From positions 4,621,371-4,685,370 of the forward strand of contig CM063246.1 in NCBI GenBank assembly GCA_032158295.1: a DNA stretch of 64,000 bases, given 5' to 3'. Positions 31,426 to 58,646 of the stretch are shown piece after piece. The stretch comes from Pycnopodia helianthoides. Taxonomy: Eukaryota > Echinodermata > Asteroidea > Forcipulatida > Asteriidae. The notes below the pieces were generated by a model, which made no database searches, was not told where the DNA came from, and saw nothing but the letters and a program-made list of their open reading frames with translations. Numbering within the stretch: position 1 is the first letter of the stretch; each line of letters begins with the position of its first letter. The position numbers and the translations under genes are program-made.

Positions 31426-32812
31426 TAGATTTTCAAATGACTGGATCTGTGAAAACCAAAAAAAAAAAAAAAAAAGCAGCCCACTTTGCGTAAAGTAAGG
31501 CAAAGTAGAGAGCATTTATTCTCATTTTCATTTTGAAAAAATAAAAAAATAGTGGAATTTTTTTAACAGGGACTAACAGAATTAGTTAAAAGATGGAGTT
31601 TCTATTTTTTTTTTTAAATGAATTGCTTTTATCGCCCTCCCGTTTAGGGATACCCTTTGAGATCCACTGGCAAACAGCTTGCAGAGAGTGGGAAACAAAC
31701 ATTAGGGACAGCCATCCTGTCCTCTTCTTCACTGTTTGGGAGGGCACAGTTTATAAGATTGTTCTTCTAACGCATAATGTTCAGGAGACCCATCACTGTG
31801 TCTGTCCCAGCAAACTTTTAACAGAATCTCCTCAAAATGTTTAATGCTATCTGAACTTGATGCTGACAACCGAGCTGTGAACATTATGCTTCCAGAAAAA
31901 AACAAACAGACTGGCTGACTGGCTGACAGACTGTTTGGTACTTGGGCAGAAAGTTAGTTATTTGGGGATTGGCAAACTTCTATCAAGTGTTGATCAAAGC
32001 TTACTGACCGACTGGTATTTCGCCCGAAAGTTGAAAATTCCATTTTGGGATGTGCTAGCTTCCATCAAGTCTTGTAGACAAACTACAAGAAAATGAGAAC
32101 AACATCCTACAAGCTGCTGCCGAGAGTCGACAAAGAAGAGGGTACACTCTGAGAAAAGTCTGACGAACAAAGTCCCAAAATAGGAACGAAATTAAAAACG
32201 AGCATTTGGGGTCTGTGGTTGAAAAATACCCGACTATTATTCTCAAGTTGGTTGGCTGTCAACTTCAATTGGGAGGATCTGCTTTCTTTTTCTGTCATCT
32301 TATCGGTTAGATACAAATTTGGCAAAATACCCCCCTCATACTTAGTTTATAAAAAGGATTTTAACCTATGCTTCTCCGTGTACCGTTTCTATTGTAGTGA
32401 GGTGCAAGTGTGCTCTGTGACGAGCCTTATCAAAATGAACTATGCTATTTTTTTCAAAGATTTTCTTTTACGCAGTACTTTACAAAATCAGAATAGTTTA
32501 CTTGCCATAGTTTGGATTCTTATAAATTGGTCCCAAGTTCCTTACAACATTGACAAACATAAAAGGCAACAGGTAGTTAGAGTGAGTAAAAAGGTTCGAG
32601 TCTGACATCACACTCATCTGTTTTTGTAATAAACACCTCACCAAACACGGCAGAATTGTTTCTCCTAACCAGGGACCAATTATGTACCCTCTTAGGATAA
32701 AATGGGTTCCATGGGGGGGGGGGAGGTGGGCCTCATTGGGATAGTTCAGTTGACAACAACACGGTGCACCATTCTTTAGTAGGTGCACTTGGGGGCAATC
32801 TAATGATCACAG

Positions 32813-33262
32813 ATAAGCCGTTCTTTAGCAGCAGCTGCTGTGGCAAACCAAGACTCATTGCTAGGGAGAAGTGGGCTCCACTATAGCCTGACTGGGTTAG
32901 TTTGGGTGACATAACCCTGTAAGCCGTTCTTTAGCAGCTGCTGCTGTGGCAAACCAAGACTCATTGCTAGGGAGAAGTGGGCTCCACTATAGCCTGACTG
33001 GGTTAGTTTGGGTGACATAACCCTGTAAGCCGTTCTTTAGCAGCTGCTTTTGTGGCAAACCAAGACTCATTGCTAGGGAGAAGTGGGCTCCACTATAGCC
33101 TGACTGGGTTAGTTTGGGTGACATAACCCTGTAAGCCGTTCTTTAGCAGCTGCTTTTGTGGCAAACCAAGACTCATTGCTAGGGAGAAGTGGGCTCCACT
33201 ATAGCCTGACTGGGTTAGTTTGGGTGACATGACCCTGTAAGCCGTTCTTTAGCAGCTGCTGT
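32813..33262. repeat. 106-bp tandem repeat, about 4.2 copies
   Basis: The unit begins TAAGCCGTTCTTTAGCAGCT and ends GGGTGACATAACCCTG. Copies start near 32814, 32919, 33025, 33131 and 33237. They are nearly identical (differences GCTGCTG/GCTTTTG), so the array is young. Confidence 0.95.
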
Positions 33263-34187
33263 TGTGACAAACTAAGATCCCCCCCCCAGTTTGCACAGGA
33301 TTTTACCCCTAATAATTTACCTTAAAACTTCATGCCAGTTGACTCTTTAAATATCTGACCATACCTCACTATTACTTAAAACGTAATTCTTGTCAAACCT
33401 CTCAAATTAATTTTTTTTTTTTACAGTGGTGTACATTTAACAATTGTTGACTGTTTTGAAATAAAATAAATTGCACCAGAAGGGCACATAACATCCTAAA
33501 TTTCCCTGCAAGTTTCAGCTTATTCTAGTAAAGTTTCCTACATCAAGTGTCGGATATCGTTGGCAATCGTCTATTTTGTGACATAAAGGCGGAACAACAA
33601 AAAAATAGAAATTTGTTTTCCTAGGGCATTAATTTCTTATAATCCAACAAAGCAGGATTTGTTTTCATGTTAGCATTCTATGCAAATACAGACTGCTGGG
33701 TTGGCGGGGGGTCGGGGAGAGAGGGGGAGGCGGGGTGGGGGGATGACCCTGACAGTAAAACTGACACCCATTGACCTTTTAGGTAAAATGATGACCTTTG
33801 GCATTATTCGGGTACGTTCTCGAAGGTGAAGGCGACTTTACGAAAAAATGATCAAGTCGAAAAACCACTAACGTACTTTCCCCTTAGACTGCATTCGGGA
33901 GGGGGTTATAAAAACAAACTGCTTGAGACGCTATGTGATCCTACATCATCATAAAATCAAAAAACAACGACCACAGTTATAAAAAGTCTTGATCAGCTAG
34001 GAGAAGAGACCAATACTAGTCCTTACACTCTTAGTATATACACAGGAGATTCCCTTTTGTCCACTAGTTTCCTTCCCCTTAAAAAACGGGGAATATTGTT
34101 TCTTTCTTTTCTCTATAATAAATATGAATGATCACAACAGACAATGGTGTATGGGGGGGTATTGTTATCTACAAAATGAGTACTACC

Positions 34188-34348
34188 TTAATTTCATAGA
34201 GCTGCTTAACCACAAACATTTGCTAAGCACAACAAAATTATGCTTAGGTCACCAGCCAAAATATCATGTCACAATGTACCATCTGTGATTGGTATGCTGC
34301 TCACTTTTTATTCAGCAATTTTTTAAAGCAGCTCTATGAAATTGGGCT
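34188..34348. mobile_element. MITE, GGGCCCAATTTCA family
   Basis: AATTTCATAGAGCTGCTTAA to GCAGCTCTATGAAATTGGGC, about 160 bp. The central part is shortened. Confidence 0.82.
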
Positions 34349-34506
34349 CACTGATGCGTGACGAAGCACAGCAGGATCAATCGAATGAATTGAATGGAAT
34401 TGGAACGATGGGGGCCGTGTCACCCGGGGCAATTTATAGGCAACTGGTTCCTGGCAATCTCAAAGAAGCGAGAGCTCAATGTTCACATCAGTCTAAGTGG
34501 GACAGT

Positions 34507-34640
34507 AAAGCCGTATCCGAATTGGCGGCTTACGACTGTTGCAAGGGGTCTTGCTGAGGACGTCCTATACTTCAACGCATGAAGACGCTGTAGTCATAGC
34601 CATAGCCGTAGCCGTAGTTGCCAGTTCGGACACAGCCCGA
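34507..34640. mobile_element. MITE with (GCCGTA)n arm
   Basis: AAGCCGTATCCGAATTGGCG at the left and GCCAGTTCGGACACAGCC at the right. The phrase GTCCTATACTTCAACGCATG and a run of CATAGCC/CGTAGCC hexamers are shared with 52889-53033 and 40953-41093. Confidence 0.75.
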
Positions 34641-36010
34641 AACACAAATGCCTCTTCTCCAAACTGAGGTGTTCATACCGAACGCAGTGGAGTTCAGTTG
34701 CCTCCAAGCTGTCTGTAAAACAAAAATTGCCAAGTGCAACACGGCCCTAATGGGTTTCTGCGAGGGCTTTTTGGACACCACTGGTGGCAGCAGACTTGTC
34801 ACGGTGTGTATTACAATCTCGCCATGCACTGTTCATGTGCAGGTATTACAATAGACCTTGTGCACATGACGCCATTTGAGTAGGGCGCCCTCAGCTAGAG
34901 GTCAAAAGAAGGTTGTGCGCAGCGCGTACATAAACTTGACCTTTTAGATGGCGGCGTGATGATGTCAGTGCATAAGGTACATGTGAACCTCAAAGTGGAT
35001 TTACTGCATGTCGTGACAAGTATCTTGTTCAGAAAGATTTGACACTTTGCATGGTGGGAATACAATCTAGTGAGGTTTGCGGACACACCACGTTCATGAA
35101 ACTCTCTATGAGCCGTGGTGGTTCTAAAAAAGAACCGATAGTGTCTTGTTCATGCCTTTGGGGCTAATACCATCAACATTCCTCATGTCCCCGTGACACA
35201 GGGTGACTCCATCGGCTCTCAGTTCCCTCGGAAATGCAAATGTCCTAAATTGGTTTCAAACAGTTCACACCATCAACAAATGTTGACTTTTCCCCAAAAC
35301 ATATAGAAAAATCAATTTTCTGCTGCAAAGATGCATCCACAAAATCCTAAATACACTTGGCATTGCTGCAGTTTTAGTCAGAAGAGTGGAATTTGACCAT
35401 TTTGTTTATACACAGCCACTACTCATACTGCAGTAGCAATCTCGGTTAGGTTCCCTGTATCAACAGGCAATAATAGCACTGACAATCAAAGGTACCAGTC
35501 TATATTTCACTTTAATTCCGCCGTGACACTTCCTCTGAGAAATGACATCTAGCTAACACACAGCACAACAGTTCGCAAGGAAACGTGAAATGAGCGTTCA
35601 AGTCTGCTGCCCTCTAGGGTCTACAAAAAGTTCCGCATTACAATCACCCCTTTCGTTTTCGTCTGTCTTGAGGTCACCATCTGTAGTTTTTTTTACACCT
35701 AGTATCACATACTTGCACAATATCTCCAAGTATTAAAAAATAGAACGGAACACACTAAGTCGTAATTCTAAAAAAAAAACGAGTGTGAATGAAAACTGAT
35801 GGTTCCAGGGCATCCTTGTACTTTGCACTGTACAACTTTGCATGATAATCAATGTCAGGTTTTGTAAAAACGTCTTTAGTTTAACAAGTTCACACAATCA
35901 CTATATAAACCACAACTAGTCAGTGTACGAGACGACTACAAATAATGCCGCCTTTTTTTTTCTTCTTTTTTTTTTCTTTTCTTATTTTTTCCCTTTCAAC
36001 TCTGGAGACA

Positions 36011-36042
<32 letters not shown>

Positions 36043-36305
36043 TTACACACACAAAATAAAGACAATGAATTTGCATGATGGCCTTACTATGTAATATGTA
36101 CACTTTTCCTAAATAAAAATAAATAATAAAAATCACTTCACCCAGAAACTGGATTCTTGTTTTTTTGTGATAGTTAAATGTTTTGCTTATTTAAAAACCA
36201 ACTGAATTCAATTGCAAAATATCATGATTCTTGTTAAATTCTCTCAGACAAAAAACACACATAAATACAACTTTCCCCCTAATTTCCATCCCCTACAAAA
36301 AAAAT

Positions 36306-36343
36306 AATGATAGTTTGTTTTGTTTGTTTGTTGTTGTTGTTGC

Positions 36344-36391
<48 letters not shown>

Positions 36392-36396
36392 GATAA
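36306..36396. repeat. (GTT)n microsatellite
   Basis: About 25 nearly pure GTT units. In the Gs-alpha 3' flank or UTR. Confidence 0.97.
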
Positions 36397-36819
36397 CAAA
36401 AGGCATGGTTAGGTGGGGGTTAGTGGGAGAGGGATGCAGATACTAGTTTCCAATTCACAAATTTGAAGAAAAAAAAAAGACTGGGTTTTTTAATTCCACC
36501 AGTTTTTTCTTCGCTAAAAATATCAAACCCTTTCCAGCATGGTTTCAAATACCGGTCTGCAGGGAAAATAATCAGCCGCCGTATTGTGTTTTTGTTTCTC
36601 TCCAATCTGTAAAAAATCGTGTTTTTTTCATACCTACTTTTAATATACATAAGAAGATAAAAATCAACCGAAAATACTGCTTTAAAATGTTATGTATCGG
36701 CAGGTTCCAGAATTAAAAAAAAAAACTCACCCAAAAGGAGCATCCATGTGGATGGCACAGGAATGGAAAGTGAAGGTCAAGTTGGATTTCTATTGAAGGT
36801 GTTTTTTCTGACCCTCGGT

Positions 36820-37090
36820 TTACCCAATTGAGAATCGCCATTACCCAATTGGGACTATTGTGTACCCAACTGGGGATAACTGATACCCATATGTGCGTTA
36901 GCATTACCCGATCGGGTAGCTGTACCAACTATGGACTCAGGATACCCACTTGTGCGTTAACATTACCCGATTGGGACGATTGTACCCAACTGGGGATAAA
37001 ATGATACCCAATTGTGAATTGTCATCACCCAATTGGGACGAATGTACCTAACTGGGGATACTTGATACCCAATTGTGAACACAGTCAGCA
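36820..37090. repeat. Minisatellite of about 60 bp, CCCAATTGGG palindromes
   Basis: Four imperfect copies containing TACCCAATTGGGA, TTGTACCCAACTGGGGATA and TGATACCCA. Every unit holds the palindrome CCCAATTGGG or the variants CCCGATCGGG and CCCAACTGGGG. Confidence 0.85.
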
Positions 37091-37885
37091 AACACTTGGT
37101 TTGATGGAAAGGTAAGAGCCTCGGCACTTCTTAGTAACACTTGTTCCACTCATCAGAGTTTGTGAAAGGCAATCTTCATACAAACTGGCCATTGATCATC
37201 CCTTACAATCTCAAGCAACATCAGACAAAGGATACAAAAGCTGTGATGGTTTTTATGCCAGGTCCAAAGTGACACAATCATACTTTGCGTGCTTATTCAA
37301 CATTTGAAAGAAGAGAGCACTTTAACTGCAAACATTTCAAAGGAGGATAATTGGTACTTGTACCGACCAGTTTCACAATTTATCTTCCGTTTACAAGATT
37401 TCCTGGTATTGAAATAGAGTTTTCGCGAGGTCGAACCTTCCTTTTAAAGTTACAGGGCAGCTGAAAAGCCCAGTGATTGTCGGTTTATTAGCAAAAACGT
37501 CAAGTGTTTGACTGCTGTGAAATAATTTTCGATAATTAATACTACACAAACTTTCACTTTTCATTCGTTTGTCATGCACTTCCACAACTTTTGTTTTCAC
37601 TTCATCCATATTTAACCTTTTTGGGGGTTTTGTTTTCAGTTTTGAAGTAACTTTTAGGATATGTACAATCATGCATGCAACAAATAAATGCCGAGTGAGG
37701 TATCATAACGATAGGTTTCGATAAAAACCAGACCACACAGGCATTTATCTCTTAACTCATTTAAACTGTAAAATCACATTGCAACAATTTCTTTTTATTT
37801 TTTTTATGTTTATATCATAATTTTCACAATTTTCATTTTTTTTTTCTTTCTTTCCACACCACTCTGGGTTGGGTGGTCGTTCCGA

Positions 37886-37919
37886 GAGAGAGAGAGATAG
37901 AGAGAGAGACAGAGAGAGG
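37886..37919. repeat. (GA)n microsatellite in Gs-alpha 3' UTR
   Basis: A GAGA run 270 bp downstream of the Gs-alpha stop (CT-rich on the transcript). A second pure run lies at 45449-45496. Confidence 0.9.
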
Positions 37920-38184
37920 GCGAACTCCACGAGGAGGGGTTACAGCGCCGTTTTTTTTCCCCACAGCAACCGCAAGAGCACTACGTCCACCGCGGTGAGC
38001 CGACGCGCCTCGCGTAGCTGCCGTTCCCGATACCACCGAACCCCGAGAGATGAAAGTCTTCTACAAACCCAATCTTTCTTATTCTTCCATCTCCCGGCCG
38101 TGACGGCGCACCACAAGACAGGAGGGCGCTGTTGCAGCAAAGGATTCTGGGTGAAAGGGGGGAACCGTCGCGAGGGGGCTGGTG

Positions 38185-53103
<14,919 letters not shown>

Positions 53104-54403
53104 CTGCAAAGAGAAAAAAGGAAGACGGAAAAAACAGGTGTAAGAAATATTGCATAATTTATAGTTTGAACATTGATTAATACCCCTTCAGGCATTACAG
53201 TAAAGATACAAAGAAGAAAGTTTGAAGTGACAAAAAGATAAAAGGAACAAAAACATGGTCGGAGAAAGGTGTGGTCCTGTGTATAAAAATATTCGTGGAA
53301 AGGGGGATATAATTGAAGAATGTCAATCATTTTTTGTGGGTCCATGATTTGTCAGAGGCCAGTATCCTCACTTGGTGTATCCCAACAGTATGCATAAAAT
53401 AACAAATCTGTGAAAATTTGGGCTCAATTGGTCAAGAAAATAGTTGCAAGAAAATAATGAAAGAAAAAAACACCCCACCCTTGTTACATGGAGTTGTGTG
53501 ATTTCAGATGCCTGAGAAAGGCTTCATGCCCGAAGCCTTCCTCAGATTCAAATGTTTGGGTGAAATTTACTTCTTTCTCTAAAACTACATTGCCAAATAT
53601 ATATATTTTTTTGTTACTGTAAAAAATTTAAAATCAAACTGTGTGATTAGGTTTAACTAATGTTTTTTATTCTATGTTAACACTCATATCCTTCCGGTAC
53701 GACTACTATTTGCTATTTATTATTAAACAGATGTTAACCTCCCCAGGGTTATGGGTTCGTTCCAGTTTCGGAATAAAATATAATACAGTATAATGTCAAC
53801 AGCTCTCCAGTGCTCTTTACCAAGTATAGTTTTTATGGTCAATCATTTGTGGAGTAATCTACCATAAGTTCATCCTGCCTTTAATGTTCTAGCAACCAGA
53901 TTTTGTGTGTGTTAATCATCACCAGATCCCCCCTATAGTTTGTTGACTTTGTAACAAATTCTTTCCCGTCAAACTATCCAACAATTTTTGCTTCCCCTTT
54001 AGTTTCGTAGCAGATAGTAAGTTGACATAACAAAAATAGTCTCAAAAGAGTGTAAAATGTATAAACATGGGGCTGTACATGTATGTGTGACTATTGCAGT
54101 ACTACATACATTACATATCAATAAACTTATCACAGGCAAAATTGTGTAAAATTTCTATGGAGTTCTGCATTCTTTTTGTTTGAAATTCCCCCTACCCCCC
54201 CTCCTATATGAACCCCCCCTCCGAATAACTCCAGTGATTAGAAATTGAGATGTGGTGTCCCCCCCCCCCCGCCGCCCCCCAAAGAAGAAAGCCCCAAAAA
54301 ACCAACTACCATCTGGAAGTCTGGCCACACACATGCACAAAGATTTTTCCCTCAGCCTCCCGACCCTTGACCCGGTGAAGCTCTTCAGTAAACAGTTCAA
54401 CCA

Positions 54404-54597
54404 GGGCCCAATTTCATAGAGCTGCTTAAGCACAAAAAGTAGCTAAGCACAACAAAATTATGCTTACCAGAATAAGGTTACCAGCCAAACTGCCATGTCA
54501 CATGTACAATTTGTGACTGGTATCCAGCTCATTTCTGCTTAGCAGACAATTGTTAAGCAATATTTTCTGCTTAAGCAGCTCTATGAAATTGGGCCCA
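54404..54597. mobile_element. MITE, GGGCCCAATTTCA family, tandem copy 1
   Basis: 194 bp with almost perfect TIRs: GGGCCCAATTTCATAGAGCT and complement. Consensus-like copy of the family. Confidence 0.93.
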
Positions 54598-54794
54598 GGG
54601 CCCAATTTCAAAGAGCTGCTTAAACACAAAAAAGTATAGGTGAGCACAACAATATTATGCTTACCAGAATAAGGTTACCAGCCTAACTGCCATGCCACAT
54701 GTACAATGTGTGACTGGTATCCTGCTCAATTCTGCTTAGCAGGAAAATGGTTGAGCAATTTTTGTTCTGCTTAAGCAGCTCTGTGAAATTGGAA
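54598..54794. mobile_element. MITE, GGGCCCAATTTCA family, tandem copy 2
   Basis: Directly abuts copy 1 in the same orientation (junction GGGCCCAGGGCCCAATTT). The right TIR is worn (GAAATTGGAACC). Confidence 0.9.
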
Positions 54795-55247
54795 CCTAGG
54801 TATTTACATAGATTGTTAACAGAACAAACAACAGCAAGTATCAGCAAACAGTCCCTGTGTACATATTGAACGCTGAATATGTACATTACATTTACATATC
54901 AACCAAACACTCAGTCAGCAACCAGTGGAACAACGGCCCGGCCCGCAGATGGTTTGCAGCTATAGCCCAGCAGAGAGAACAATCGCAATCACACTTTTTA
55001 TTTGCGAAGGGATACCTAAAGCAGGGAACCGGTTATGAACAATGTTAACCACATTGCAGTGCGGCTGGTTTCCTGTTTCCAAACAATTTTATACAACACC
55101 CTGTAGTTCAGCTGGTAACCAATGTCTGCCATGAAGTGAAACCATAGAGCTCAAACAAATCTTTGCACAATGTGGGGCCCTATGGCGTTACTAGCATTAA
55201 AAATATGAACGACTCAGATTCGTCACATAACTTAAAGTCGCATCCCC

Positions 55248-55605
55248 TTAAAGGGTGTCTACAACATTGGTAAGATTGAAAATATAAATGGTCACAGATT
55301 TGCACATAACTTACATGGTTTAAAGATGGTCATGGTGGAAAACTTTGCTTAAATTAGTTTTGCTTAAAATGCTACAGTTTTTTAGGAAATGAGTAAAACA
55401 ATAAGTCTTTATCGCGCGTTCCAAAACCGATGTTTGAAAACGGTGAAAATATAATTTATAATGTTTTTGTCCCCACTATTTTCTCATGATTCCGAAGACC
55501 GATTGAGCTTAACATCTCACAGGTTTGTTATTTCATGTAGATGTTGGGTCACATAAAGTGTGGTGCTAGTCTGTGAAAATTACTAACGCTGTACATGTGC
55601 TTTAA
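55248..55605 (+). mobile_element. MITE, divergent relative of the 7008 family
   Basis: TTAAAGGGTGTCTACAACAT at the left and GTACATGTGCTTTAA at the right, with shared inner blocks GATTTGCACATAACTTACAT and CACAGGTTTGTTATTTCATG. Confidence 0.8.
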
Positions 55606-55694
55606 GGTGATCCCTCTGCTGCCGGTTCCCAGGTTGTATCATAGACTCGGGTGTGATCCCTAGCTACATGGCGGTTACAGGTTGAATGGCTTCT

Positions 55695-55850
55695 GACTGA
55701 CACCCCCAAACAAAGATATTGACAAAGTAGGGAGGACAGCCAACATTAGGGCCAGATAGCTCAGTTAATAAGTGCTAGCGTGTTAATCCAGAGGTCGCAG
55801 GTTCAAGTCCCACTCTAGTAAATTTTTCTTTGTTCAACCCAACATTGGAA
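55695..55850 (+). mobile_element. tRNA-Asn-like SINE, copy 2
   Basis: The tRNA-like part is 55749-55820: GGGCCAGATAGCTCAGTTAA, loop GTGTTAA with GTT, GGTTCAAGTCCC. Flanks match the minus copy at 4855-5010. Confidence 0.82.
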
Positions 55851-55915
55851 CCTATTTAGACTTTACACAGTTTCCACTGTAATCAAGAAGGACATCCAGG
55901 GCATGGACATTCATT

Positions 55916-56142
55916 ATAGATAGGTTGCAGTATGCGTAAATCGGCCATCTTTACGGGCAGTTTGGAACAAACAGTCATGCGTTTCATGTGAGAACGGCGT
56001 GCAGCACGCGCACATTTTATAAAACTCACTGCAGGATTGGTTAGTGAACAACGCGGCTGCATTAATAAGTTGAGCGCTTGACGCATCTGCAAGCCAAAAT
56101 GCACTTTGCCCGTAAAGATGGCGTCTACTGGGAACTATCTAT
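55916..56142. mobile_element. MITE with TIRs ATAGATAGNTNCCAGTA
   Basis: Left ATAGATAGGTTGCAGTATGC, then GGCCATCTTTACGGGCAGTT. Right: GCCCGTAAAGATGGCGTCTA then CTGGGAACTATCTAT. A poly-G tract follows at 56147-56178. Confidence 0.8.
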
Positions 56143-56702
56143 TTGTGGGGGGGGGGGGGGGGGGGGGGGGAGGGGGGGCATTACTCTATTGCAAAGGACA
56201 CATTTAAAAAAACATAAATTCTAAGTAATATATAAGGCCAAGGCCAGGGTAGCAGAGATAGTGGTCTCTGTGGCTCTTGTGAAGGTCTGAAGCCCCTCAA
56301 GTCCAATTTCAATGTAGCGCAGCTCACCGTTAGAGATTTTTTTTTCGCTTACACGGTAGCAGAAATACCGACACGCACCTTAGCGTTATATGACAGGTAA
56401 GTGTGAATATTTGCTTAAAAAAGCCCAGGTATAACATTGGTAATTGTCAAACACCAGTATCTGCACTTTATGTGACCCAACATATACATGAAATAACAAA
56501 TGTCCCTCAAAGAGGTGCCCTTTAATAAGAAATTTTTAATCAAGAAGCAATGGAGGCAATTGCCCTCGGTCATTGCCATGGTGCCCCTTGAAATGTTCCA
56601 AGAGAAAATCTAAATGTCCCTCAAAGAGGTGCCCTTTAAGTAAGGAATTTTAATAAGGGGAAAAAAACCCCTACCTCACCCTTACATTACAAGAATAAAA
56701 TC

Positions 56703-56893
56703 AGGGTCCTATTCCAGAGAGCTGTTTTACAAGCACAAAAAGTAGCTGAGCACAAAAAACAATTCTGCTTACCAGAACAAGGTAACCAGCCAAAAAAAAC
56801 ATGTCACATGTACCATCTGTGACTGGTATCCTGCTCATTTTCACCTAACAGAAAGTTGTTAAGCAGCTCTTTTCTGCCTCTATGCATTTTGGC
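56703..56893. mobile_element. MITE, GGGCCCAATTTCA family
   Basis: AGGGTCCTATTCCAGAGAGC at the left, then GCTTACCAGAACAAGGTAAC and GTGACTGGTATCCTGCTCAT. The right end is worn. Confidence 0.8.
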
Positions 56894-58448
56894 CCGGGCC
56901 TCAGACTGCACTGTTACATTTCTCTATGGTTAAACCATGGGCTTGTGTTGTACCCCTTGACATACTTATGTGCCATTAAAGGCAGAGTATACCTTTGTTT
57001 TTTGGAACCGTTCAGTTGTTTCAATCCTACATAAATGTAGATATATATACAATAAAACTAACCTGTGAACATTTCATTTCAAAAGGTTGTAGCTTTTTTT
57101 TTGAGATATCGCCAAAAATCTGAAGTGGTTATGTCCACGAAGGAAAAATAATCAGTTATTGGAATACACATTCTAAGAGACCTTTCATGCATGAAATATT
57201 TCTCAGATTGAATTTTTGGGGAATCCCTTCCTCTAAAACCACATTCCTTAGAAGGGAATCCTTTCTCAAAATGTTACACGCTATCAACAGCAGCAGTGCT
57301 TCTTACCGTGTCCGTTTTTTAGGGTCGTCCATTTTTTTGAGTCATTACCAAAGGTGCTACCCTCCCTTTAAATAATTGAATCTTCCCAAGGTGCTCGATT
57401 AATATTCATACATGTTTATGGACAAGTAAATGTAGACTCTGCAGTGTGCATTGCAAGCCACAAAGTCACCACAGGAAACTCTTGCATTTTCTACCTCGAT
57501 GTTCAGGGTTCCCCGTAGGATTTTTCTCTCTCCAAAACTGTGGGGACCTTCTAGTTCTAGACCCAAATTGTGGAAGTTTTTGCCCAAGCACGCTGAACTG
57601 AAACGAGGTCTGTTTTTACTCTGTGTTTATCTTTGATTCTAAAAAGCCCTACTGTGCAAACTGGGGTATTCTAAATGGTGTTACAGTTATATTATTTATT
57701 TTTTTTTTTGTGAATTTGATGTCACATTCCCTTCCCCTCAATGTTTTTGTTTGCGTATCAACCTTAAATTCACACGTATCGGCACGCAATTTGTGCGTCC
57801 CATTCCGATAGGCTTCTGCATCTTAGGCAGATCCCTAATGTTATATCATTGTAGCGGATAACGTGAAGGCAGAAAAAAATATACTGGCGAATAATAAAAA
57901 AAAACACTGGCTGCACGAAGGCGTTGTAAAATGAATAAATAATACTGTATGTAAAAACTACAAGGGAATTTTTTGAGAAATAGCACTGTGTAAGGTTGAA
58001 TAATTTCCATTTCTGAAATCTCTCATGTTAAAAAGGCATTGTCAAACAAAAACTGGAAGGAACTCGGTTGGTGAAAGCGTTTAGTTCGTTCTAATTTAAG
58101 ATCCAAATATTTCTTTAAAATTAATTTGAATGAAAGCTTAGTGCTTTTTTGTTTAATGTACACATCGATACCAAAACCTGATTTTTAACGGCAACTTTTA
58201 CACGTTTAAAACAAAAACTTGATTTCATAAAGTATGATTTATATTAACCCTGTTGTTTTGGCTTCGCCTCGGAGCCCAACTTCAAATTGCTCAGCTCAGA
58301 AAAATCTTGCTTAGAAGAAACAGGTCAACGGCCAAAATTACCATGTAATCGTATACGTTTGTGACTGGTTCCCGGCAAAATTTGCTTAGCGAAACAAAAG
58401 ATCGCTAAGCACCGTTTTCTGCTTAACAGCTTTAGGAACTTGAGGCCT

Positions 58449-58646
58449 GGGCCCAATTTGATAGAGTCTCCTTTTACAGCACAAAAAGTAGATAAAGCTC
58501 AACAAAATCATACTTATCAGAATAAGGTTTACCGGCTAAAGTACCATGTCAAATGGTGCAAGTGACCGGTTTTTGCAGCAAATCTTTGCTGACCAAATTG
58601 TTAAGCATGATTTTTCTGCTTAAGCAGCTCCATTGAATTGGACCCC
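58449..58646. mobile_element. MITE, GGGCCCAATTTCA family
   Basis: GGGCCCAATTTGATAGAGTC at the left and CTTAAGCAGCTCCATTGAAT at the right, with the family core in between. Confidence 0.82.

Larger units (their letters stand above)
28375..38184. other. Region between RMDN1 5' end and Gs-alpha stop
   Basis: About 9.8 kb with no reading frame I can assign. It contains the RMDN1 promoter at its left edge and the Gs-alpha 3' UTR at its right edge. The UTR length is unresolved because there are several possible AATAAA signals on the minus strand. Long poly-A/T, poly-G and GTT runs, and G-rich stretches at 28900-29080, 30763-30831 and 33700-33746 that could form quadruplexes. Confidence 0.65.
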
